Shown in pieces: positions 1-9,849 of a DNA stretch of 64,000 nucleotides (its first letter is position 1; every line of letters begins with the position of its first letter). The translations under genes were made by a program, and so were the position numbers. Source of the stretch: Heterodera schachtii (taxonomy: Eukaryota; Nematoda; Chromadorea; Rhabditida; Heteroderidae); contig SIJG01000087.1 in assembly GCA_023374025.1 (NCBI GenBank), forward strand, positions 81,446 through 145,445. Direction: 5' to 3'. The notes beneath the pieces are model-generated. The model made no database searches and had not been told where the DNA came from. It saw nothing but the letters and a program-made list of their open reading frames with translations.

Positions 1-330
1 AGGCAATTTGAAAATGATGCGGTCAAATATTGGTCGCTGACCACAGCATTTTTTTTTGGTGGGAGAGAACATAAGGGAAAAGAAAGAGAGAGAGTGAGAG
101 AGTTAAGGGAAAAGGGACAGAGACAAACAGTCTGCTCTGCTCACAGTGCGAACGGCACAGCAGCAGCAGAACGCTTAGAAGGGAGGGACGCCGTCCACTC
201 CCTGCGCACCACGCAGTGGAATGCCATCTCCCTCCCTGTCCTCACTCCTCCCTTCTCGTCGCTGCTCCCTCCCTCCCTCGCTGCTGCCCCCCCCCTCCCT
301 CTTCTTCGTTGACCCAACAGATAAAAATGA
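1..330. other. GC-richer patch with purine- and pyrimidine-rich tracts
   Basis: This is the only long non-AT-rich stretch at the left edge. It has a GA-rich tract near 80-125, a CAG-rich patch near 160, and C/T-rich runs from about 220 to 305. A 72-codon frame starting at 94 is open, but its product is low-complexity (Leu/Pro/Ala/Ser-rich at the end) and I see no domain, so I do not call it a gene. It could be a promoter or 5' leader whose gene lies outside the window, or the end of a transposable element adjoining the palindrome cluster. The sequence alone does not decide this. Confidence 0.4.
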
Positions 331-377
331 AAAAAGAAAAAGTTTTGTAAAATTGAGAAATACAGAAAAAATAGTCC

Positions 378-575
378 TAAACCCTTGGGTTTAATTTTAC
401 CGTCCCAATAAATGCGGGGAAAAATTTCCCCGCATTTAAAAATTTTTTTTCAAAAATCCAAAAAAATGCGCGAAAATTTCGCGCACTGCCCCCAGGCCTC
501 GGACAGCCCCCGGTTCACTGCCAAAACACTTGTTTTGACACCCTCCTAAAGGTGTGAAAACATGTGTTTTCACAC
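378..575. repeat. Cluster of five near-perfect palindromes with 1-2 nt loops
   Basis: Five separate inverted repeats lie within 200 bp. They are 378-393 (7-bp arms TAAACCC, loop TT), 409-438 (14-bp arms containing AATGCGGGGAAA, loop AA), 467-485 (9-bp arms TGCGCGAAA, loop A), 522-537 (7-bp arms CAAAACA, loop CT) and 552-575 (11-bp arms GTGTGAAAACA, loop TG). All arms are perfect and each sequence is different. Independent palindromes this close together are unlikely by chance. They may belong to a folded non-autonomous transposon or a structured regulatory segment. No flanking duplication was recognised. Confidence 0.75.
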
Positions 576-749
576 GGGTCAGTCGACGGGTACCGTGTGA
601 TAACTACTTATGCTTTTAATGTTGATATTTTAGTAAGTATTGTTAATTATTTTTATTTTATCTTTTCAAATAAACTTCTAATTTTTAATCCTATTTTCGC
701 CTTCTTTTTTTATTTATTAAAGAAATTTTCTTTCGTTTCATATTATAAA

Positions 750-932
750 TATATATCCAAACATGTTTTTAACATATTTAAGAGGGAAATGATTGAATGA
801 TTAAATATTTATTTATTTTGAAACCAAAAGTGGGTAAAAACCCTATTTTAAGTAAAATAATTTAAGCTTCTTTTCGTTGAACATGTTTGAAAATGTCCAA
901 ACAATTATGGTTAGATAGATATCCCATATTTT
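750..932 (+). repeat. Dispersed repeat, copy 1 (about 180 bp)
   Basis: It shares long blocks with 17126-17304 in the same orientation. The copies run from ATATCCAAACATGTTTTTA, through AAATATTTATTTATTTTGA and AAGTAAAATAATTTAA, to a shared ATCCCA near the end. They differ by substitutions and a few short indels, with about 80 % identity by eye. The flanks do not match, so the unit is bounded. It carries no reading frame and no clear terminal inverted repeats. It is probably an old SINE- or MITE-type repeat of unknown family. Confidence 0.75.
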
Positions 933-3900
933 TCACCTTTTATTTTAACTTTTTATTTTTTGCCTATTATTGTAGTTGTAGTATCAGAAAAATTAAATTT
1001 ATTTTTCTTCTTTTATCATCTTTCGAAATAAATAATTTGTAATTAATGATTATTTTTGAAAATAAAGTAGTATAACTTTTAAAAGTAACTTTATAATTAT
1101 TATAAATTTATTTAGTATTTGATATTTTATTTAGTATTTTAGTTATCAAAACTATTATGATATTGGTTTTCTTTCTCAAGGATGTTGGAGTTTTATTGTT
1201 AACAAATAATCGTATCCTATTTTTTATTTTATTTTGATATGTAATTTAAAATACAATATTAAATTAAATTTTTAAGTTATCAGAATGTGAAGCTGAAAAA
1301 CGACGGATTGGATCAAAAATTTTATTTAAATGATTATTATGATTTTTATATATTTTTATATAAACAATAATTTTATTCATTTAAGAAGATTGATCAAGTG
1401 ATATTACAAGCAAGAGAATTTTTTAAAATATATGTATATATATTTTTTGTTTTTTGTCGGATTCGAATATTTGCCTTAACGTTAATTGATATAAAATTCA
1501 ATTTTTATAATTTTTAGTTTTCATTAATTTTCTTTTGACTTCCTGATTTCGGTCATCGTTGAAATGCATCATGCTTCATTGTTCTTTTAATTAAACTCAT
1601 TTTATTGTTGTATATTTTTTAAATGCATAAATCGAAATAATTTTACTAATATCTTTTTTTCGTAAAACTTTTAATAATTTTCCTTTTATTATTTTTTTGT
1701 GTCATCCCATTTATGTCTTAAAAATGAAAATTATCGAGAATACAAAATTATTTTTGATTAAATATTTATGAATAAATATGTTGTTTATCTGAACAAATGA
1801 TGTTCAAATCACTAAAACTTCGTTTATAAGCCTTTTTAAATTATTTCGTTTAAATGTTGTAATTTATTGAATTTATCATTTCATTTAATTAATAATACTA
1901 TTTTATTGAAGCAAAGTATGTAAATATTTTTCGCAAATAAATAGTTGAGTATCCCCTTTTCTATTAAATCACGATAAGCCAATTTGCCAATTCAACAAGT
2001 TTTTTTAAATTCAACTTCCATTTACCGAATTAATTTGGATCGCCATTTTAAGATTTCTATAAATATTGTTTGGTTATAATGGTGTCAATTGTTTCTTATA
2101 TAATAATTAAAAACTTTATTTCTTTTTTTATTTAATATTTTAAAGATACCTTTTAAAAGTGTTAATGTCATCTCATTTAATATTTTTAAATAATTATTTT
2201 TTTCGCCATTTATAAAGTTAAATATGTTATTAGCGTTCAATTGATATTTCATTCATTGGGTGTTTCTTTTTCTTAATGTTAAGAAGTTGATTTTTGATTA
2301 GGTTATAATATGAATTTAAAATATGCCTTTGTTTAAATATGTAGCTTCTTTTATAAAATGTGATTTTATAAGTTAACTAATTTCTGCTTAATAATTAACA
2401 AATGAGTATTGTAGAACAAATAAGCTCATGTTTTTGGTCACTTTGTCATGATTCAATTTTAGCTTTTAATAAATTCTTTTTCAAACTCAAATAAAGACAT
2501 TTATTTGTTAATTAGGTCATCAATTTTTCTTATTGCCTTGAAGGTTTCTTATTTAATTGATTTAATATAATAAATTACAGAAATTCATTCCGCTGAATAA
2601 AACATAATAATCAAAAAGTTTAGTCTTTCAAATTAAATCAAACTTATAAAAAAGACAATTATTCGAAAGAAATCTGTTAAAATACTTCTTTTGAAAAAGT
2701 TTCACAGAATAGGAATACAAAAATCTAAGAAATTATATGAAAAAAAAAAAAAAAAAATTAATTTTGTTAATTTAACTGGTGATAAGCATAAATAAAAACA
2801 ATTAACAAATGAATATGTCTTATTAAATTATTAAAGAATATTGATAATTTTTTATTCTTACCAAATTTACTTATCAAAAAATTTCGTGTTTTTTACCCAT
2901 AAATTTATTGAAGCGTAAGAACTTTTTTAAATTTTTTGTCTTTCTACGAATTGATGCATTCAATGTATACTTTATATTAATATTATGTAAATAATCGCAT
3001 GCGTCGATGAAACTGTGTCCAATTTCATGGTCTGTATAATTTTCTTAAAAATGGTTTTTTTGTAAAATTTTCGCCAAATTACCGAAAGTTTTTACATATT
3101 ATATTAAAAATTATTTTTTCAAATTTTTTAATGAATATTCTGATTATCATTTATTTTAAACATTCTAATATCATCTATTTATAACAAAAATAATATTGAA
3201 TCAGTAATAATCGTGTGCATTATAATATATAGAGTTTTTTTAAATTTGATTTCTTTTGCATGATTTTTGATTAAGGAAAAAGACAGGAATGCTGCCTGCA
3301 ACTGCCTACAAGAAGAAAAAATTAAATCGCTGATTTATATTACTTATTTTGATAGATTTAATCATTTTAATTGAAACCGAAGAAAAAATGAAAAAATTCT
3401 TATTAAAAAATTTGGGAACATTTGCTTTTCATTTTTTATTTAATGAGTTAAAAAATTTCTACATTCATCAGTCTTTTAAATAGATTTTCTACTTTTATGC
3501 TGCCTATTGGAAAAAAAACTTTAGACTTTTTTTTGCATGTATTTAAGAATTTTAAATTATTCAATTAAATGTAATGCGAGTAACAATTTCTCCAAAGGCA
3601 TGAAAAGCGTGTCCTTTATAGTCGATTGATATAAATTAGTGTTTAATCACTTTATTTTGAAGTCTTAATTTATGAACTCATATTCTTTTTATAATTATTA
3701 TTATTTTATTATATTATAGTTGCTGAATTATTTTTTCCATTTTATTTCCACTCTCTCAACATATAGATGATGGTTTTCGTGTCCTTAATAGAGTTTAATT
3801 TTTAAGTCCTGAATAATAATTAGTGATAAGGTATTGATTGATTCATAAAAATCAAACATTGATTTTTATTGATTATTAAAATTACTTTAACAAACACTCG

Positions 3901-4344
3901 ATCACGATAATAATGCAAGGCAAGGGATCGCATGGTAAAGAAAAAGAAAAATGTGCAACGAAATTTTGTTTAACCAAACTACAAATAAATGAAATTAATT
4001 AAAAAATTAAACTCTAAGATTTTGAATATTAACAAATTAATTTTCCTTAATCTTTATTAATCTAATGACTTTTCATTACATTAGATCGAAGTTAAAAGAC
4101 TGAATAATATGGTACAATGAAAAATCTTACAAATATATTATATACAAAAAAGAAGAATACGTTTTAGATTATTTAAGAAAATTATTTATTGTTTATTCAT
4201 ATTAAACATAAAATTTTGTCTAAAATTTTTGATCGAAAAAAATCTAGAAATGAGGTTTAAACTTAGATTACCTATTGTATCAATTAAATCATATAAAAGA
4301 GTAAAACTAATAAAACGCATAAAAATAAAATGATATGCTTAAAT
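933..4344. other. AT-rich stretch without recognisable genes
   Basis: Nearly uniform A/T sequence with homopolymer tracts, including an A run near 2741-2757. Slightly GC-richer spots near 3000, 3290 and 3900 give only short frames. One is a 29-codon ATG frame at 3913-4002, which has no recognisable product. I see no gene, RNA or mobile element here. Confidence 0.6.
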
Positions 4345-4587
4345 TGTTGTGTTATTGCCATTTCATATTTTCTTGGCATTATGTTCAATTGACACGTCAT
4401 CACTTTCATCGCCCATAAATACCGCTCTCTTCCCTCCTTCCTCGCTTCGGACTTCATTCATTCTCATTTATCATTTGCATTTCACCCTCACACAATTTGC
4501 TCTTTCCCTCTCTTCACTTCTGACTTATTTATTTATTATTCATTTGTAATTGATTGTATTTGTTGTTGTTGAATAAACGACACAACA
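4345..4587 (+). mobile_element. Long terminal repeat of a Ty3/Gypsy-type retrotransposon
   Basis: The 243-bp segment starts TGTTGTGT and ends ACACAACA, a perfect 8-bp terminal inverted repeat of the TG...CA kind expected for an LTR. Inside are a TATA-like CATAAATA at 4414-4421, a C/T-rich middle, and AATAAA at 4572-4577 close to the 3' end. These are the usual promoter and polyadenylation positions. A primer-binding-site-like sequence follows three bases later, so this is the 5' LTR. I found no second LTR and no gag or pol reading frame downstream, so the element is truncated or very decayed. An ATG frame inside it (4349-4549) is not a gene. Confidence 0.7.
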
Positions 4588-4590
4588 AAT

Positions 4591-4603
4591 TGGCGCAGTC
4601 AGC
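4591..4603 (+). other. Retroelement primer-binding site, tRNA-Ser type
   Basis: TGGCGCAGTCAGC begins three bases after the LTR end. TGG corresponds to the tRNA CCA tail, and GCGCAGTC matches the complement of the 3' acceptor end of animal tRNA-Ser species whose 5' end reads GCAGTC. Drosophila Gypsy-group elements such as 17.6 and 297 use a very similar site. The tRNA identity is inferred from remembered tRNA ends and was not checked against this genome. Confidence 0.6.
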
Positions 4604-6961
4604 ATAGGCTTTTATTTTCAAATACAATTCATTTGGCAGTTTAATTCCAAACTCAAATTTTAATCAATTCATTTGTGTCCACCTTTGCCCGTAACACATT
4701 CTTACTGACCGATAAGTCGATAAGTAGACCGCTTTCTTTAATTAATGTAAAAAATTTTTAATTGATTTTAACGAGTGTTTAAATTTAAAAGTACAAAGTA
4801 ACTGTAATTTTTCAGAACAAAAACCAAAAATTTGAATACTTTAATTTATAAATTAAAAAATTTTAAATGAAATAACAAAAACATCAAAGGTAATAAAATA
4901 AATTTTAATGAATAGATAAAAGATTAAATTAAAATAAAATTAAAATCTAACAAAAGATTTAATTAAACAAAATGCATTTTTTGATTTTGCATTGTTTTCA
5001 AAGAGAGCTAAAACTTGAAGCACAAAACACTCTGATAATAAATAACGCGCCTTGAAAAAATGTCGATTAATGAATATTTGAAAGTTTTAAAAAATGATTA
5101 ATAAATAAAAGTGGAACTCAAAATATTTGTGAGAAGTTAAAAATTTAATTAAATTTTATCCCAATTATATTTTGAAAAAATAAAAATAAATAAACAAACC
5201 TAAATAATAAATCATTTCACAAAAAATGAAGTCCAATAAAAAACTTTTTAATATTTGATTAAAGAAATAGAAAATGAAATTATTAATAATAAATCAATTA
5301 ACATGAAAACCATAAAAGTTTTTCCGCATCCGAATGCGGTTGTATCTAATCCATCAACGAGTAAACACTGAAAGAACAATTGACAAAAACATGTACTCCC
5401 ACAAAATAAAGCATTAAATAAAAATGAGACAAATAATTGACTTTAAAAATTTTTCCATGAAAAAACTCATAAATTATTTGTTTTAGTTTTAATTAAGAAC
5501 TCAACCATTAAAATACTGAAAGTGCCTATTGTTTGGTGTAATTTAATTGGGGGAGGGGGTGTTAATTCTAATTGTTGAATAATCAATTAATGTGTGTGTG
5601 TGTGTCAGGAGCTCCTGGTGAAGAATGCTGGGTTTTGGCAAGTGACACTGAATGTTAAAATGAAAATGATTGGTGATAAAGTGATTAAAAAATAAAAATA
5701 TAAGATTTTAAGAAATGTAAAATTTATATTTTGCTAATTTTTAATTATTCAAAATATATTTAATTTAGCGAGTTAATAAAATTTTTAATCAAATGCGATA
5801 ACAAATAGAATACAATTAAAAATACCAAAATAATAATAAAATGATAGAAACGAAATTTTGAAACAAAACAAAAAAAACATACATTTGCACAACAAGCCCT
5901 AAAGTCAGAATTTAAAAAAATAATACTAATTTAATAGGTCTATAAAATCGGAGCAGGAAAACCACTAACTTAAAGGAACCTGTGCGTGAAATAATGGAAA
6001 TGATTAAAACAAAATGAACCAATTCTAATAATAAATATATCAAAAAGAGAATATATACTTAAACTTTTATTTTAGGCTTCAAAAATGTGAAAAACACATT
6101 TTATATTAACTTTCCTAAATTTATTTAAAAAATGTTAATATAAATCAAAGTTTATTTAAGTTTAAAATAATAAATTTTTGCTAAATTAAATATTGAAAAA
6201 CAAAGCAAATTTATGATTTTATATAAACCTAGCTTAAAAATTATTAAAAATATCATAAAAATTACCTTTGTGTTTAATCAAGACAGCTAATTTTCAAGAG
6301 CAATACATTCCATAAAAGTCATTTTAGATTCAAATAAAATATCATATAACTCTCTAAAACATTAAAGCAATTTTAAATAAGTTATAATGAAAGGTAAAGA
6401 AAAATAAATAAAAAATAAACAAGGAACGCAGGAACCCTCAGAAAAAAAAATTTAAAAATAATTAAATTAACTAATTTATTAATTCAAAAAATAATGCAAT
6501 TACAAAATATTGAATTAAAATTTAAATAGTACATAATAATAATCATTTTTTGAAATTAAATTAAAATAAGATGAACTAAGGAACCATGACTAAGTAGGAT
6601 TGTATAATTAACAAAAAGCAATAACAATAATATCAAAAAATTAAATATAAAAATTAAAAAAACTTTTTTTATTATTATTATTTTCTATCTATCTTAAAAA
6701 CAAGAAGAAAAAAAAATCCTAAAACTTTCTTAAAAATAGGAAGCAAAATATAAAAATATTCTTACTCACATAACATCTGTAAGCCTATTCTAAATTAAAT
6801 AAAAATTTAGATTAGAAAAACAAAACGAATCGATTAAAAATTATAAAAAATAATTAATTAAACATAAAATTTAGTTAATTCTCAATTTGATAAAAAATTA
6901 TTAAATAACTTTAAATTTACAATAAAAAAAATAAAAAAAGGATTTCATATATTATTTTTTC
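4604..6961. other. AT-rich stretch, possible decayed retroelement interior at its start
   Basis: The first 150 bp (to about 4740) are somewhat GC-richer and may be leftover leader sequence of the LTR element. The rest is AT-rich, with a small hairpin at 5324-5339 (arms CCGCAT, loop CCGA) and a (TG)n run at 5591-5605. Just after that run, 5609-5660 is a small GC-richer islet preceded by a CAG that could be a splice acceptor. It is open in two plus-strand frames, so no product can be assigned. Confidence 0.5.
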
Positions 6962-7335
6962 GTAAATCTTCCTTTTTTTCACTTTAATCATCTGATTTCG
7001 TTAGCGCCAGCAAGATTGAGTCAAGCTGGTCTTTAAACCAGGGGCTTCCATTTGTTGTATTTATAAGAATTTCTGATTTTGGGGGTAGCGACCGAAAATT
7101 GTTCTGATTTCTTAAATATATTTATAATTTTGAAATTTTATGGCATAATGTAACTATTTTTCAAGAAATTTTAAGGTCGGCCGCAAAATTTTTTGATATT
7201 TTGATCTCGAATTTACTGAAATTTGTCCTTATTTCTAAGATTTTCCTATTTTCAGGCTTCAGCTAAACTTTTTAAATTTTTATGATTAATGTTTTATTTC
7301 GCTGGTTTTTGAGAAAAAAAACTTTAAAATGGCCA
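6962..7335 (+). mobile_element. Fragment related to the interior of the 48988-50500 hAT-like element
   Basis: 6962-7170 aligns with 49164-49365; both contain CTGATTTCGTTAGCGCCAGC and GGCTTCCATTTGTT. 7228-7335 aligns with 49727-49845; both contain TATTTCGCTGGTTTTTGAGA. The 49366-49726 segment, which carries a GC-rich hairpin in the other element, is absent here. The terminal G-rich parts are also missing. This is therefore a decapitated relative, or it shows the state before the 49386-49706 unit was added. It lies outside the intact element that begins at 7680. Confidence 0.8.
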
Positions 7336-7896
7336 TTTCGTTGATGTCTTTCAAGCCAACTTGCGCATTTCAAATTCGAGCTGCTAATAATTTTTTGCTG
7401 GTTTTCAGTGCATTTTGCTGTATTAGTTTTTTTTAAATGCAATTTATCTTATATATTTTATAATTAAAAATACCAAAATTATGAAAAATCTGAAATTCAA
7501 CGACTTAAAAAATTCGTAATTAAATTCCTCCGAGTTCAAAAAATTTAAATCAATGAGCGGATTCACCAATGCTCTTATTGGCAAAATAAAAATGCTTTCT
7601 TTAAGAAGAAAATAATAGAAAAGTAAAGAAAAAAAGATTTTATAATTTTCTTGAAGAAACTAATTGTTTAATGAAAATGCAGGGCTCTCATTCGTCCTTG
7701 GATGCCAAGGACGTCCTTGGAATTTGAGTCTCTTTCTTGGAAATAAAAAATGTCCTTGGATGCCAAGGACGTCCTTGGAAATGAGCATTTAAAAAATAGA
7801 AAAAATAATCAAAGGAAATTTGACAAATTTTTGAATTTCTAACACATTTTATGCAAAATCTGGTACGAAATTGCACAAAAATTCCCAATTTTTTTT

Positions 7897-7924
7897 CCCG
7901 GCGGCGCCTATCGGCACCGCCGGG
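7897..7924. repeat. GC-rich hairpin module, copy 1
   Basis: Arms CCCGGCGGCGCC and GGCACCGCCGGG (one mismatch) enclose the loop TATC. The same module occurs in the other hAT-like element of this window. Confidence 0.85.
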
Positions 7925-8142
7925 ACCTTTCTATCTATTTTTTAAAATTTGATGCTTAAAAATGATCAATTTTGGAAAAACCTATTAATAATTTCCCCCC
8001 CCCCATTCCCAAAAGTCTTTCGGAAAAGCGCTCGCAAGAAGTGTTGTGAAAAAGTAAAAAATACTCATCGCCATTATCTCAAAATCCGCATTTTTTGGTG
8101 AAAATCTGTTAACAAATTATCCTCTAATTTTTAAAATTTTCA

Positions 8143-8168
8143 CCGGCGGCGCCTATCGGCGCCGCCGG
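8143..8168. repeat. GC-rich hairpin module, copy 2
   Basis: Perfect 11-bp arms CCGGCGGCGCC and complement with loop TATC. It is preceded by GAAAATCTGT and AATTTTC text that also precedes copy 5 at 50025, so the shared segment is longer than the hairpin. Confidence 0.9.
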
Positions 8169-8468
8169 ACCCCCCTCTCCTGTACCACAAAATTTTATGA
8201 AAAAACGCGCCGCAAAAAAAGCGTTTTTAAAGAGAAAAAAAGTCTTAGCAAATGAGGAAAATGATCAGTGTAAACAAAAAAATGTTTAAAAAAATCCATT
8301 CCGGTGAAAAATACAAGCCATTTGAATAAATGTTAACCATTATGCATTGCATATAATAAAAATTTTTAAATGTCCTGGGATTTCATGAATTTTCCCCACT
8401 GTGTCCTTGCAAATCGGCATAACCGTCCTTGGAAACGGAGCATAGACGATGAAAGCCCTGTGAAAATG

Positions 8469-9700
8469 CATTTGTAAAAGCTTTTATAAGTAATTGGGTT
8501 TAAAAGATGTTTTTCTTAAAAAATAACACTTTAGCATTAGAGCCTATTAATATTTTTCATTTAAACTTTCGTTTTTTGATTAGATCTAATAAAAAATTTA
8601 AAAACTTTTTTCCATAAATTTTCCAACATCCCCTAACGTGCCTGCCAAACATGAAAATAATCAAACAAGCATTTATTCGAAATAATTTTTATCTAATTGA
8701 TAAACTATTTTTGATTTTTTCTTCAATATTTGTTTTTTAATATCTTTCTCATTTTTCATTTTAATTTGTAAAGCACTGATATTTTTATGATGTCCCTAAA
8801 TTTATAAAATTTAAGATCTTTTTTTGTAGAGATGTAATAAATATTGAAAAATTAATCATTTTAAATTAGTATTTTTTTTTTTTGAAAAACTGACTTTCAT
8901 AAGATTAATTTTATTTTTTAAAGAAACTCACGCTCTCCGGCAAGTTTAATATTAGAATACTTAGATTCACTTAAATAGATAGTGGAATTGTTCCATACCG
9001 TTGTAGGTGTAATTTATTTATGGTGAATTTTTCCATTCCGGTAGCATTTTGCAATTTATTTTTAATTTATATATTTTTATGCTTTTGCAATTTATATTTA
9101 TGCCGTTTATAATTAAAGGCTCTTATAAATTTTATACTGTTTAAGTAAAATTTTCTATCGTTTTTATTATCACTTTTGCTGTTATTTTTAAATCCTTGAA
9201 TTAAAATCACTTTTATGTAATAATTTTTAATTTTTTTAATATTTTTATTGTTATTTTCTCATGCATAATATAGCTATTATTTTTTAAATATTCATATTTA
9301 ATTTAACATATAAGAAATAAATTTACATATTTGTTTTTAGTTTCTAAACTGAGTTAATTGTAATTATTTTATTTCAACACTGTTGTTTCATTGATCAATT
9401 AAAATGATTTTCAATTTTTACCATAGTTTTTGGAATAAATATTTTTCACTTAATATATTTCAATGTTAATTTTTGTTTATTATAATTTAGACACGGTTTT
9501 CATTAATTCTCTGGTAAGAATGGGGGGGGGGTTAAGAAAAAATATTATTGTTAAAATTATTTTAAAATTTATTACGAAAATTTTCCAACCACAAAAATAA
9601 AAACAAAAAAAAATATTTATTTCATTTTTTAAACATAGCCAAAAAATCCAATTTTTTATGCCTAATCTTTTAATAAATTTTGACAAGATTTCCGAAAACC
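8469..9700. other. AT-rich stretch without recognisable genes
   Basis: Apart from an (N)n-like G run near 9522-9531, the sequence is featureless A/T. Reading frames here (for example 9480-9686 minus) are rich in Phe/Ile/Asn and look like chance. Confidence 0.6.
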
Positions 9701-9704
9701 CTAA

Positions 9705-9805
9705 AATTCGTCATGTCTCGTCTCGGGGCTCGTATTCTCGTATTTTTAGGGACGTCTCGTCTCGTTTCGCATATTTTATTTTTGACTTGTTTTTCTCGTT
9801 TCTCG
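9705..9805 (+). repeat. TCTCGT-rich degenerate repeat
   Basis: The hexamer TCTCGT or one-base variants recurs about eight times in 100 bp, including GTCTCGTCTCG twice, near 9715 and 9753. The patch is GC-rich against a flat AT background. It resembles the G/C-rich terminal arrays of the hAT-like elements at 48988 and 50878, and TAGGG occurs at 9748. No paired terminus or duplication was found, so it may be a solo remnant. Confidence 0.5.
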
Positions 9806-9849
9806 TGTTATTTTCCCTTTTGCAACATCCCGGATCCTTTACCTATTTT

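Larger units (their letters stand above)
7680..8460. mobile_element. Non-autonomous hAT-like transposon, 781 bp, with 8-bp duplication
   Basis: The termini are CAGGGCTCTCAT on the left and ATGAAAGCCCTG on the right, inverted with one mismatch. They are flanked by a perfect 8-bp direct repeat TGAAAATG at 7672-7679 and 8461-8468. An 8-bp duplication and CAGGG-type ends are typical of the hAT superfamily. No transposase frame is present. The left end holds two copies of a palindromic module made of GTCCTTGG and CCAAGGAC (7694-7720 and 7752-7778), a plausible subterminal protein-binding array. Two GC-rich hairpins (7897 and 8143) lie in the middle. Confidence 0.85.

Noticed and set aside
94..312. 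72-codon frame at the left edge
   Set aside because: Low-complexity product from C/T- and CAG-rich sequence, with no domain and no codon signal.
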